From Tissierellia bacterium (lineage in GTDB: Bacteria > Bacillota > Clostridia > Tissierellales > Peptoniphilaceae), in the NCBI GenBank assembly GCA_030529425.1, contig JAUMWX010000010.1, forward strand, positions 1-46,289: a stretch of DNA of 46,289 nucleotides, read 5' to 3'. Shown here piece after piece: positions 16,992-24,485 of the stretch. Made by a program: the position numbers and the translations under genes. The notes below the pieces were generated by a model. It did not search any database and was not told where the DNA came from. It worked only from the letters and a program-made list of their open reading frames with translations. Numbering within the stretch: position 1 is the stretch's first letter; the number at the start of each line of letters is the position of its first letter.

Positions 16992-17743
16992 TGAAAAAAT
17001 TTGAGAAGTATATCAAGTATATTTTACCGATCATATTCTGGGGAATAATATTGCATATTGGTAGCACGGCAATCGGAAACGATGTCGTGTTGCCGAGTCC
17101 CTTATCGATATTAAACAGTATGAGGGAAAATATACTTGATTTTTATTTTTGGAAGTATTTTTCAAATACTCTTGTAAAAATATTTTCGGGTTTATTATTC
17201 GGAATACTTTTAGGTGCCATTCTCGGTTTTTTATCATTTAGATTTAAGTATTCTATGTGGATATTCGAGCCTTTTATGAATTTTATAAAAACAACGCCGG
17301 TTGCGGCTTTGACCATAATACTTTTGGTGTGGTTTAATTCGACCTATATTTCATTCAATTTGGTTGTTTTAATTGTTCTGCCCCAAATATTTTTCAGTGT
17401 TCTATATGATCTGAAAAACCTTGATAAGGATATCAGAGAAATGATTAAAGTTTTCTTTCCACCTTCAAAGGATGCGTTTTTAAAGGTGTATCTGAAAGAA
17501 ATCTTAATTAGCATTTACAGATCTTTGCCAATAGTTTTGGGATTTGCGTGGAAGTCCGGAGTTTCGGGAGAAATAATTTCACAAGCCAAGGATACCTTCG
17601 GAAATCAAATTTATATGGACAAAATTCATCTGGAAATTTCCGATTTATTTGCAAAAATTTTTCTACTGATACTTTTAACATTTATTTTAGAGAAAATAAT
17701 TATTTATATTTACAAAAAATTGTTTGACATGGGTGATATATGA
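16991..17743 (+). CDS. ABC transporter permease (SsuC/TauC-like)
   Basis: This is a 250-residue membrane protein with about six hydrophobic segments, the normal size for the SsuC/TauC/ThiX permease family. VVLPSPLSIL near the N terminus and PVAALTIILLVWF in the middle are typical. The cytoplasmic coupling loop lies at about residues 145-175, although its EAA motif is weak (EMIKVFFPPS). It should form an importer with the preceding binding protein, yet no ATP-binding subunit is encoded in this operon, so the ATPase must come from elsewhere. The stop codon overlaps the next ATG (ATGA), indicating coupling to the hydrolase gene. Confidence 0.86.
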   Translation: MKKFEKYIKYILPIIFWGIILHIGSTAIGNDVVLPSPLSILNSMRENILDFYFWKYFSNTLVKIFSGLLFGILLGAILGFLSFRFKYSMWIFEPFMNFIKTTPVAALTIILLVWFNSTYISFNLVVLIVLPQIFFSVLYDLKNLDKDIREMIKVFFPPSKDAFLKVYLKEILISIYRSLPIVLGFAWKSGVSGEIISQAKDTFGNQIYMDKIHLEISDLFAKIFLLILLTFILEKIIIYIYKKLFDMGDI

Positions 17744-18672
17744 AATTTGGAATAATAGGTACATGGGCTTTTTCCTATGAAGGTATTAAGAAGGCATATT
17801 TGATGTACAAAAGGAATGAAAAACAGGATGATTGCTTGGAAGCAGCTATATGTGATGTGGAGGATAATCCAAATTATAAGACTGTCGGTTATGGAGGACT
17901 TCCCAATATTGACGGGGAGGTGGAACTGGACGGTGCGTTTATGGACGGTGACACATTGGCGTTCGGAGCGGTTGCGGGTATAAAAAATCATAAAAATATG
18001 ATTGGAATTACCAGAAAATTATCTGAAAATGAATTGAGCTGTTTTTTAGTGGGAGACGGAGCGACGAAATATGCGGAAAGAAATGGATTTCCAAAGGTAG
18101 ATCTTCTCACGGTGTATTCAAAGCAAAGACATTTACAGAAACTCCAAGAAATGAATTTTGAGCATGAGGGACATGATACGGTTGGGATGGTGTCACTTCA
18201 GGGAAATAGGATGATATGCGGAGTATCAACATCCGGCATGTTTATGAAAAGTTCGGGAAGATGCGGAGATTCTCCCTTGATTGGAAACGGGTTTTATGTG
18301 GACAGCGATATCGGAGGTGCTACCGCAACAGGTACGGGAGAAGATATAAACAAAGGATCCATTTGCAGACATACAGTGAGACTTATGGAACAGGGATTTT
18401 CTCCCATGGAAGCTGCCGAAATTGCCGTAAATGAACTGAATGATTTACTCGTGAGAAAAAGGGGCAAAGCCGGAGATATATCTGTCGTGTGCATGAACAA
18501 AGATGGAGAATATGGAGCGGCAACAAATACCAGAGACTTTTCATTTGTAGTTGCAAGGGATGATATTGAGCCTACAGTTTTCAGATGTATTAATGAAGAG
18601 GGATTTAACAGGATATTTTTAGCCGATGATAATTGGATTAAAGAATTTTATTTAAGAGAAGCAAATATGTAA
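17740..18672 (+). CDS. Glycosylasparaginase/isoaspartyl-peptidase-type Ntn hydrolase
   Basis: The 310-residue protein belongs to the N-terminal-nucleophile hydrolases related to N4-(beta-N-acetylglucosaminyl)-L-asparaginase. The enzyme cuts itself before a Thr that then becomes the nucleophile; here the site is GHDTVGMV, with Asp146-Thr147. Downstream motifs fit: STSGM, then GRCGDSPLIGNGFYVD (substrate-binding Arg/Asp) and TGTGEDI. It has no signal peptide, so it acts in the cytoplasm. True glycosylasparaginase frees aspartate from GlcNAc-Asn; related members cut isoaspartyl peptides. The location after an ABC importer suggests that it hydrolyses the imported compound (inference). It starts within the permease stop codon. 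Confidence 0.85.
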   Translation: MKFGIIGTWAFSYEGIKKAYLMYKRNEKQDDCLEAAICDVEDNPNYKTVGYGGLPNIDGEVELDGAFMDGDTLAFGAVAGIKNHKNMIGITRKLSENELSCFLVGDGATKYAERNGFPKVDLLTVYSKQRHLQKLQEMNFEHEGHDTVGMVSLQGNRMICGVSTSGMFMKSSGRCGDSPLIGNGFYVDSDIGGATATGTGEDINKGSICRHTVRLMEQGFSPMEAAEIAVNELNDLLVRKRGKAGDISVVCMNKDGEYGAATNTRDFSFVVARDDIEPTVFRCINEEGFNRIFLADDNWIKEFYLREANM

Positions 18673-18680
18673 GGAGATAT

Positions 18681-19979
18681 ATGGAAAGATTAGCAAAACA
18701 TTTATTGGTTATTTCGTTTGATGCAATATCAAAAAAAGATTTTGAATTTGTAAAAACACTTCCGAATTTTAGGAATTTTTTAGGAGAGGCATCTTATTCC
18801 AAAGATGTAAAGTCAATAAACCCGACATTGACATATCCCGCTCACACATCAATAATAACAGGAACATATCCGAATAAACACGGAATATTTACAAATACAC
18901 TGTTACAACCTAAAAGGCTTAAAAGTCCGGATTGGTATTGGTATAGAAAAGATGTGAAGGTTGATACGCTTTATGATTTGGCGGTCAGAAATAAGATGAG
19001 AGTATCTTCTCAATTATGGCCGGTTGCAGCAGGAGCGAAAATTCAGTACAATTTTCCGGAAATATTTGCAAACAGAAAATACAAAAAGCAATTATTCGTA
19101 TCAATGATGAACGGCTCTCCGGTATATCAAATAAAGCTATTCAATAAATTCGGGAATCTACTTGAAGGAATAGAGCAGCCGAATTTAGATGATTTTGTTC
19201 ATCAAGGTCTTTTATACACTATAAAAAATTACAAGCCTGATTTAATGCTTGTTCATTTCACTGATTTGGATTCTATGAGGCATTATTACGGATATGATTC
19301 AATACAGGCGAAAGAATCAATAGAAAGACATGACAAGAGATTGGGAGAGATAATTCAAACTCTGAAAGATGAGAAAATTTATGAAGATACGACCATAATA
19401 CTGTTGGGTGACCATGGTCATATTGCTACAAAATATGTAGTCAGCATAAATAAATTATTTGAAGAAAAGGGATTTTTGAAAACAAAGGACGAAAAAATAA
19501 TTTATTGGGATGCGATTACAAAGTCCAATGACGGATCGATATATGTGTATTGCAAAGATGAAGATGTAAGAAAAAAGGTTAGAGTTTTGTTAGATGAATT
19601 TAAGGCATCGACAGATGCCGTAAGAGAAATCTATACGAAAGAACAAATTATTGAAATGAAAATGCAGTCTGATGCGGATTTCCTTTTGGATGCAAATCCG
19701 GGATATTATTTTAATGACAGATTGGAGGCAAAAGTCATAAACGAAGTTGAAATGGATGGCAAGAAAGTTAAAAAGGGATATTTGTTGTCCAGTCACGGAT
19801 ATTTGACAAATCATCAAGATTACGAAACATTGTTTATGATTTCCGGAAAAGGAATTAAAAGAAATTTTGAGATAGGAAGTATGTCTCTTGTTGATGAAGC
19901 TCCGACAATGGCCAAAATACTTGGATTGACTATGAAAGATGTCGACGGAAGAGTACTTGAAGAAATATTTGAAATATAA
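18681..19979 (+). CDS. Alkaline-phosphatase-superfamily phosphodiesterase (nucleotide pyrophosphatase type)
   Basis: The 432-residue protein fits the type I phosphodiesterase/nucleotide pyrophosphatase group. Near the N terminus, VISFDAIS carries the first metal-binding Asp and NPTLTYPAHTSIITGTYPNKHG carries the nucleophile Thr. Later HFTDLDSMRHYYG, LLGDHGHIA and SSHGYL supply the other metal ligands (Asp/His). It has no signal peptide, so it is expected in the cytoplasm. Family members split phosphodiester or pyrophosphate bonds, or act on phosphorylated sugars and lipids; the substrate is unknown. It follows the hydrolase by eight bases, with AAGGAG before the ATG, and closes the operon with a terminator. 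Confidence 0.88.
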   Translation: MERLAKHLLVISFDAISKKDFEFVKTLPNFRNFLGEASYSKDVKSINPTLTYPAHTSIITGTYPNKHGIFTNTLLQPKRLKSPDWYWYRKDVKVDTLYDLAVRNKMRVSSQLWPVAAGAKIQYNFPEIFANRKYKKQLFVSMMNGSPVYQIKLFNKFGNLLEGIEQPNLDDFVHQGLLYTIKNYKPDLMLVHFTDLDSMRHYYGYDSIQAKESIERHDKRLGEIIQTLKDEKIYEDTTIILLGDHGHIATKYVVSINKLFEEKGFLKTKDEKIIYWDAITKSNDGSIYVYCKDEDVRKKVRVLLDEFKASTDAVREIYTKEQIIEMKMQSDADFLLDANPGYYFNDRLEAKVINEVEMDGKKVKKGYLLSSHGYLTNHQDYETLFMISGKGIKRNFEIGSMSLVDEAPTMAKILGLTMKDVDGRVLEEIFEI

Positions 19980-20020
19980 GAGTTAGTTTTCCGACTTATA
20001 CAAGTTTAAGTTGAGAGAGT

Positions 20021-20062
20021 GTTAAATAAAAACATTAAGGTTTGTTAATGTTTTTATTTAAC
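20021..20062. terminator. Long perfect hairpin, likely terminator of the ABC-hydrolase operon
   Basis: An 18-bp perfect inverted repeat (20021-20038 and 20045-20062) begins 41 bases after the stop codon, with a six-base GGTTTG loop. Its inner part, CATTAA/TTAATG, is flanked by an A run before and TTTTTATTT after, so it can act as an intrinsic terminator on either strand. Confidence 0.75.
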
Positions 20063-20170
20063 AAGTATTGGGAATCAATAAAATAAGTATTGCAGTGCAA
20101 TAAATCATTCAATTTAGTTTGTGAATTTTATAGAATAAGCTGTAAAATTGGTTCTCAAGAGTACATAAAA

Positions 20171-20188
20171 ATGGTTATAATATACCAT
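20171..20188. promoter_or_regulatory. Inverted repeat upstream of the flavoprotein promoter
   Basis: ATGGT and ACCAT flank an eight-base AT core just before the -35 box at 20190. It could be a regulator site; no regulator gene is adjacent. Confidence 0.3.
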
Positions 20189-20189
20189 A

Positions 20190-20218
20190 TTGACAAAATA
20201 TTGTTTGTAGATTATCAT
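20190..20218 (+). promoter_or_regulatory. Promoter of the flavoprotein gene
   Basis: A perfect TTGACA (20190-20195), a 17-base spacer and TATCAT (20213-20218) lie just upstream of a strong AAGGAGG ribosome site (20235-20241). Confidence 0.7.
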
Positions 20219-20245
20219 ACAAGGAGTATACAGTAAGGAGGAAAA

Positions 20246-20276
20246 ATGAAAAAAAATACTATCTATTATTCTAGTA
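20246..20276 (+). other. Signal-peptide start of the flavoprotein, out of frame in an A8 run
   Basis: The ATG at 20246 has the only good ribosome site (AAGGAGG, four bases upstream) and is followed by eight A residues (20249-20256). As written it encodes a 34-codon peptide ending at TAA 20348-20350. Removing one A gives MKKILSIILVMAMILTLAAC in frame with the flavoprotein, which is a textbook lipoprotein signal peptide. The downstream ATG at 20277 has no ribosome site and would make a shortened signal. The cause may be phase variation, polymerase slippage or a sequencing error. Confidence 0.85.
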
Positions 20277-22154
20277 ATGGCAATGATTTTGACATTGGCA
20301 GCATGTGGAAATCAAACAAAAAAAGAAGAACCGAAAAAAGACGAACCTAAACAACAAGAAGGTATATATAAACCGGGTACATATAAAGCTTCAGCTGAAG
20401 GATACAATAAAAAAGTTCCTATAGAAGTTGAAGTAAAAGTATCTGCAGAAAAGATTGAAGATATCAAAGTTGTAAAGCAAGAAGAAACTGAAGGACTTGG
20501 ATCTGTTGCGGCGGAAAAACTTCCTCAAAAGATGTTGGAAGCACAATCAGCTAAAGTTGATGTTATGGCATCTGCAACAGTATCTTCAAAAGCTATAATT
20601 GCTGCGGTTGAAGAAGCCTTAAAGCAAGCATCTACAGGTAAAGCACCTCAAGAATCTAAAAAAGAAGAAAAGAAAGATGAAAAGAAGGAAGAAGAATTAT
20701 CAGCGGATGTAATAATTGTCGGATCGGGCGGTGCAGGTCTATCTGCTGCAATTGAAGCGAATGCACAAGGAAAGAGCGTAATAATAGTTGAAAAAGCCGA
20801 ATTGACCGGAGGAAATACAACAAGGGCAACAGGCGGTATGAACGCAGCTAAGACAGTGTATCAGGATAAAAACAAATTTCAAGATGCTCAAAAAGATGAA
20901 ATACTTAATAAAATTGCAACAGTTAAAGAAAAATATCCTAACTTGGTTGAATTGGCAAATACAGTTGAAAAACAGTTGAATGACTATTTGGCAAAACCTG
21001 AAGGATACTTCGATTCCAAAGAATTATTCTTATTGGATACAATGGTTGGCGGAAAGGGAATAAATAATCCCGAACTTGCAAAAACTTTGGTTTCCAAGAG
21101 TGCTGAAGCCATTGAATGGTTAAAAACAATGGGAATGGAATTAACGGATGTAGGAAGCTTCGGTGGAGCGTCAGTGCAAAGAATTCACAGACCTTTGGTT
21201 GACGGAAAAACTAAGGCTGTAGGATCATACCTGGTGCCTATGATGACGAAAATTGTTGAAGAAAAGCAAATTAAAATAGTTTTCGGTAAGGAAGTTAAAG
21301 AACTTTTGGTTGAAAATAACAAAGTTGTAGGTGTTAAAGCTGACGGATTGACAGTTAAAGGTAAATCTATCATATTGGCTACAGGAGGATTCGGGGCTAA
21401 TTTGGAAAAGGTTGTTGAGATCAAACCTGAATTGAAGGGTTTTGTTACTACGAATGCACCTCAAATGACAGGTGACGGTATATGGATGGCTCAAAAAGTC
21501 GGAGCCGATGTTGTAGATTTGGATCAAATCCAAATTCACCCTACCGTTGAACAGTCAACCGCTTCATTGATTACTGAAGGGGTAAGAGGAGACGGAGCTA
21601 TTCTTGTAAATCAAGAAGGAAAGAGATTTGTAAACGAAGTTGAAACAAGAGATATTGTAAGTGCCGCTGAAGTTGCTCAACCCGGCGGGTATGCATACTT
21701 GATATTTGACGATGCAATGGTTCAAAAATCAGGACCTTTACAAAATTACCTAAAGAAAGGTTTTGTAAAAGAAGCTAAAAGTGTTGAAGAACTTGCGAAA
21801 GTTCTTGAAATTCAAGAAAAGAATCTTGTAGAAACAATGAAAAAATGGAATGAAAATGTTGTAAATCAAAAAGATGAAGAATTCGGAAGAACATCATTTG
21901 TAACAGAACTTAAAACAGCGCCTTTCTATGCAATCAAACTTTCTCCGGGGGTACATCATACCATGGGAGGTTTGAGAATAAATGAAAAAGCTGAAGTTTT
22001 AGATAAATCAGGAAATCCGATTCCTAATTTATTTGCAGCCGGTGAAGTTACAGGCGGGGTACATGGAGCAAACAGATTAGGCGGAAACGCGGTGGCGGAT
22101 ATAATAGTATTCGGAAGAATAGCTGGAGAAAGTGCTGCTAAGAACGCAAAGTAA
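20277..22154 (+). CDS. Lipoprotein fumarate-reductase-type flavoprotein (FMN-binding plus FAD domain)
   Basis: The open frame encodes 625 residues; its natural start is probably at 20246 with a one-base shift. In this numbering the lipobox is LAAC (Cys10). A Lys/Glu tether is followed by an FMN-binding domain at about 31-118, where Thr101 in the SAT motif is the likely site of covalent FMN added by ApbE. Another charged linker leads to the FAD-binding reductase domain (about 142-625): GSGGAG at 149-154, the EGVRGDGAILVN segment, HHTMGGLRI and GANRLGGNA. Related surface enzymes (fumarate, urocanate and similar reductases) take electrons from membrane quinol or flavin shuttles for anaerobic respiration. 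The true acceptor is unknown. It is a single-gene unit with its own promoter and terminator. Confidence 0.9.
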   Translation: MAMILTLAACGNQTKKEEPKKDEPKQQEGIYKPGTYKASAEGYNKKVPIEVEVKVSAEKIEDIKVVKQEETEGLGSVAAEKLPQKMLEAQSAKVDVMASATVSSKAIIAAVEEALKQASTGKAPQESKKEEKKDEKKEEELSADVIIVGSGGAGLSAAIEANAQGKSVIIVEKAELTGGNTTRATGGMNAAKTVYQDKNKFQDAQKDEILNKIATVKEKYPNLVELANTVEKQLNDYLAKPEGYFDSKELFLLDTMVGGKGINNPELAKTLVSKSAEAIEWLKTMGMELTDVGSFGGASVQRIHRPLVDGKTKAVGSYLVPMMTKIVEEKQIKIVFGKEVKELLVENNKVVGVKADGLTVKGKSIILATGGFGANLEKVVEIKPELKGFVTTNAPQMTGDGIWMAQKVGADVVDLDQIQIHPTVEQSTASLITEGVRGDGAILVNQEGKRFVNEVETRDIVSAAEVAQPGGYAYLIFDDAMVQKSGPLQNYLKKGFVKEAKSVEELAKVLEIQEKNLVETMKKWNENVVNQKDEEFGRTSFVTELKTAPFYAIKLSPGVHHTMGGLRINEKAEVLDKSGNPIPNLFAAGEVTGGVHGANRLGGNAVADIIVFGRIAGESAAKNAK

Positions 22155-22168
22155 TAATATTTACAACG

Positions 22169-22206
22169 GCATGTCATAAGATTATTATGGCATGCTTTTT
22201 TATTTT
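22169..22206 (+). terminator. Terminator of the flavoprotein gene
   Basis: GCATGTCATAA and TTATGGCATGC form an 11-bp stem (one T-G wobble) with a five-base loop, followed by TTTTTTATTTT. Confidence 0.9.
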
Positions 22207-22305
22207 AGATATTTCGATAACTTTTTTATCTGATACAAAAAGCTGAAAAGTCGTATTTTTCGATTTTGAGTTTAAAAACCTTTCATAAAATTGTGATGAG
22301 GGATA

Positions 22306-22314
22306 TGATATAAT
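22306..22314 (+). promoter_or_regulatory. Extended -10 promoter of hemZ
   Basis: TGA-TATAAT is an extended -10 element with a perfect hexamer, lying 16 bases before the ATG at 22330. The -35 region is poor. The start site would fall almost on the GAGG ribosome site, giving a very short leader. Confidence 0.5.
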
Positions 22315-22329
22315 TTCACTGAGGTAATT

Positions 22330-23655
22330 ATGAATATAAAAGTAGACAATGAAAAGATAAGACATGTACTTACTGAAATATACAGAATATTCAATACCAA
22401 GGATGAATTAGAATTTGATTCAAATTCAAAAAATGAAATCACTGAAGAAAAAGTCATTTTGGATTCAAATGAGGAAATCAAATATAATTCAAAATTGGAA
22501 TTAAAGCAGATATTGTATAAATATTTCAGCAAAAAATTCAAAGCAGTTTCTCCATGGGGGATATTGACGGGAACTCGACCTTTAAATTTAATGAGATTAA
22601 AGACAGGAAAGGAATTGAAAAATGATTATTTTGTCAGCGATGACAAGATAGAAAAATTACAAAAAATAATTGAAATTCAAAATAAACATCGTTATGAGAA
22701 GGATAATATCAACTTATATATTAATATACCTTTTTGTCCTACAAGGTGTACATATTGCTCGTTTCCGACAATAATATACAAACATAAAGACAGAAGGGAA
22801 GAATATATCAATTCTTTAATTTCTGAAATTGATGGAATAGGTGTTTATTTGAGAAAAAGAAATGTAAGGACCGTTTATTTTGGAGGGGGTACACCGACCT
22901 CTTTAGAAACGGTGCAAATGGATAGAATCTTTAAAAAATTGTCAGAATATGTAAATTTAGAAAAACTTGAAGAGTTTACTGTTGAAGCGGGGCGTGAAGA
23001 TACATTAAGTGAAGAAAAATTGAGACTAATGAAACTGTATAAAGTAAGCAGAATTTCAGTCAATCCACAATCATTCAAACCCGAAACATTGAAAACCATC
23101 GGAAGAAAACAGGACAATGAAAGACTTGTAGAAGTATTCAATGCTGCAAAGGCATTGGGTTTTGATATAAATATGGATTTGATTGTCGGATTAAGCGGAG
23201 AGGATGAAAATGATGTCGAAAATTCTCTTGAGAGAATTAAAGAGCTTTCTCCTGAAAATTTGACCATTCATACCTTATCAATAAAAAAGGGTTCTAAATT
23301 GTCTCAAATGGATTATTCTCTTGAAAAGGAAAGACGAAACATTGAGAGAGAATTGATCAAGACTTTTGAATTTACCGATAAAAATCGATATTTCCCATAC
23401 TATTTATACAGACAAAAAGAAATATTGGGCAATTTTGAGAATATCGGTTATGCTAAAGAAGGAAAAGAGTGTATTTATAATATTGTTATCAATGAAGAAT
23501 ATGAATCTGTTTTAGGTTTAGGAATGACATCAAATTCAAAAATATATAAAAATGGACATCTGATAAAATATAGAAATCCTAAGAATATCGATGAATATAT
23601 TGAAAATATATTTAAGATTATTGAAACAAAAAGAAATATATTGGATTATGTATAA
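22330..23655 (+). CDS. hemZ: Radical SAM coproporphyrinogen dehydrogenase-like protein (HemZ)
   Basis: The 441-residue protein has the radical SAM cluster motif CPTRCTYC (CxxxCxxC) near residue 137, in the context NIPFCPTRC used by the HemN/HemW/HemZ family, followed by YFGGGTPTSLE and the NPQSF strand. The N-terminal extension of about 120 residues with WGILTGTRP (the WGxLTGxRP segment) is characteristic of HemZ. HemZ is annotated as an oxygen-independent coproporphyrinogen III oxidase, though the biochemical role of HemZ is less sure than HemN. No other haem genes are present in the window. It stands alone between terminators. Confidence 0.9.
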   Translation: MNIKVDNEKIRHVLTEIYRIFNTKDELEFDSNSKNEITEEKVILDSNEEIKYNSKLELKQILYKYFSKKFKAVSPWGILTGTRPLNLMRLKTGKELKNDYFVSDDKIEKLQKIIEIQNKHRYEKDNINLYINIPFCPTRCTYCSFPTIIYKHKDRREEYINSLISEIDGIGVYLRKRNVRTVYFGGGTPTSLETVQMDRIFKKLSEYVNLEKLEEFTVEAGREDTLSEEKLRLMKLYKVSRISVNPQSFKPETLKTIGRKQDNERLVEVFNAAKALGFDINMDLIVGLSGEDENDVENSLERIKELSPENLTIHTLSIKKGSKLSQMDYSLEKERRNIERELIKTFEFTDKNRYFPYYLYRQKEILGNFENIGYAKEGKECIYNIVINEEYESVLGLGMTSNSKIYKNGHLIKYRNPKNIDEYIENIFKIIETKRNILDYV

Positions 23656-23763
23656 ATTTTTTGCAAGTATGTATAGACAAAAATTTACTTTTGAAAAAAT
23701 AAATAATGTAAGACTTTTATATGATGAATCGAATAATAAATTTATTTAATAAATTAAGCAAAT

Positions 23764-23790
23764 AAAAAAAACCCTTACGGGTTTTTTGTT
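23764..23790. terminator. Bidirectional terminator between hemZ and rpmB
   Basis: AAAAAACCC and GGGTTTTTT surround a TTAC loop, with A and T runs on either side. It lies between the convergent hemZ and rpmB genes and can serve both. Confidence 0.88.
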
Positions 23791-23801
23791 TTGCTATCGT
23801 A

Positions 23802-23999
23802 TTATTGGAAATCCGGTCTTACAACCGCACCGGATCTTAGACAACGTGTACAAACTTTAATTCTCTTTGTAGTACCATCAACAACCGCTCTTACCCTCTT
23901 AAGGTTTGGAGCCCAAGTTCTTTTAATAGCTCTATGAGAAAAGGTAACGTTATTACCGGATTTTTTTGATTTTCCACAAATGTCACAAACTCTTGCCAT
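23802..23999 (-). CDS. rpmB: 50S ribosomal protein L28
   Basis: The 65-residue protein is the large-subunit protein L28, beginning MARVCDICGK as is usual in Gram-positive bacteria. The two Cys pairs (Cys5/Cys8 and Cys50/Cys53) mark the zinc-binding C+ form. The basic middle with HRAIKRTWAPNLKRV contacts 23S rRNA. GGAGGTG precedes the ATG. The gene is divergent from asp23-fakA, an arrangement conserved in many Firmicutes. Confidence 0.97.
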   Translation of the reverse strand: MARVCDICGKSKKSGNNVTFSHRAIKRTWAPNLKRVRAVVDGTTKRIKVCTRCLRSGAVVRPDFQ

Positions 24000-24041
24000 A
24001 TCTACACCTCCTCTGCAGGCATTAATTCAATTACGGATTAC

Positions 24042-24071
24042 ATTATAACACACTAATAGAAAATTTTGCAA
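24042..24071 (-). promoter_or_regulatory. Promoter of rpmB
   Basis: On the minus strand TTGCAA (24071-24066), an 18-base spacer and TATAAT (24047-24042) lead to rpmB. The -35 box is the same hexamer that serves the divergent asp23 promoter. Confidence 0.7.
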
Positions 24072-24094
24072 GAAAATATTAAGACTGTTATAAT
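24066..24094 (+). promoter_or_regulatory. Promoter of asp23-fakA-recG operon
   Basis: TTGCAA (24066-24071), a 17-base spacer and TATAAT (24089-24094) lie 29 bases before the asp23 ATG. TTGCAA is its own reverse complement and also serves rpmB. Confidence 0.75.
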
Positions 24095-24123
24095 CTAAAT
24101 ATATATGTATATGGGAGGATTAT

Positions 24124-24477
24124 ATGTCAGCTACATTAAAAAACGAATTTGGTAGAGTTGTTATAGAAGAAAAAGTAATAGCTACATTGGCTGCTGAGTC
24201 CGCAAGTGAGACTTATGGAATAGTCGGTTTGGCTGCACAAAATGCTAAAGACGGACTATTTGAGTTGCTTAAATTTGAAAATAAAACAAAAGGTGTAAAT
24301 ATTAAGATTGATGGAGATCGTATTGATGTCGATCTTATGGTAATTATGGAGTACGGAGTTAGAATAGCTGTTGTTGCTGAAAATATTATTGACAAGGTTA
24401 AGTATAATATTGAAAAAAATACTCATCTGGTAGTAAACTCTGTAAATATTATAGTGCAAGGTATTAGAGTGGAGTAG
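24124..24477 (+). CDS. Asp23/Gls24-family envelope stress protein
   Basis: The 117-residue protein is a short member of the Asp23/Gls24 family (DUF322, YloU in Bacillus). The fold region runs through GRVVIEEKVIATLAAESASETYGIVGLA at the start and the GVRIAVVAENIIDKVKYNIE segment near the end. These small soluble proteins are membrane-associated through partners in Staphylococcus and are linked to envelope stress; the exact molecular role is unknown. It precedes fakA by a few bases, as in many Firmicutes. Confidence 0.92.
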   Translation: MSATLKNEFGRVVIEEKVIATLAAESASETYGIVGLAAQNAKDGLFELLKFENKTKGVNIKIDGDRIDVDLMVIMEYGVRIAVVAENIIDKVKYNIEKNTHLVVNSVNIIVQGIRVE

Positions 24478-24485
24478 GAGGAATG

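Noticed and set aside
21225-21539. Minus-strand open frames inside the flavoprotein gene (and similar ones in ppdK, valS and the giant gene)
   Set aside because: They lie opposite well-supported genes, lack ribosome sites and show no family features.
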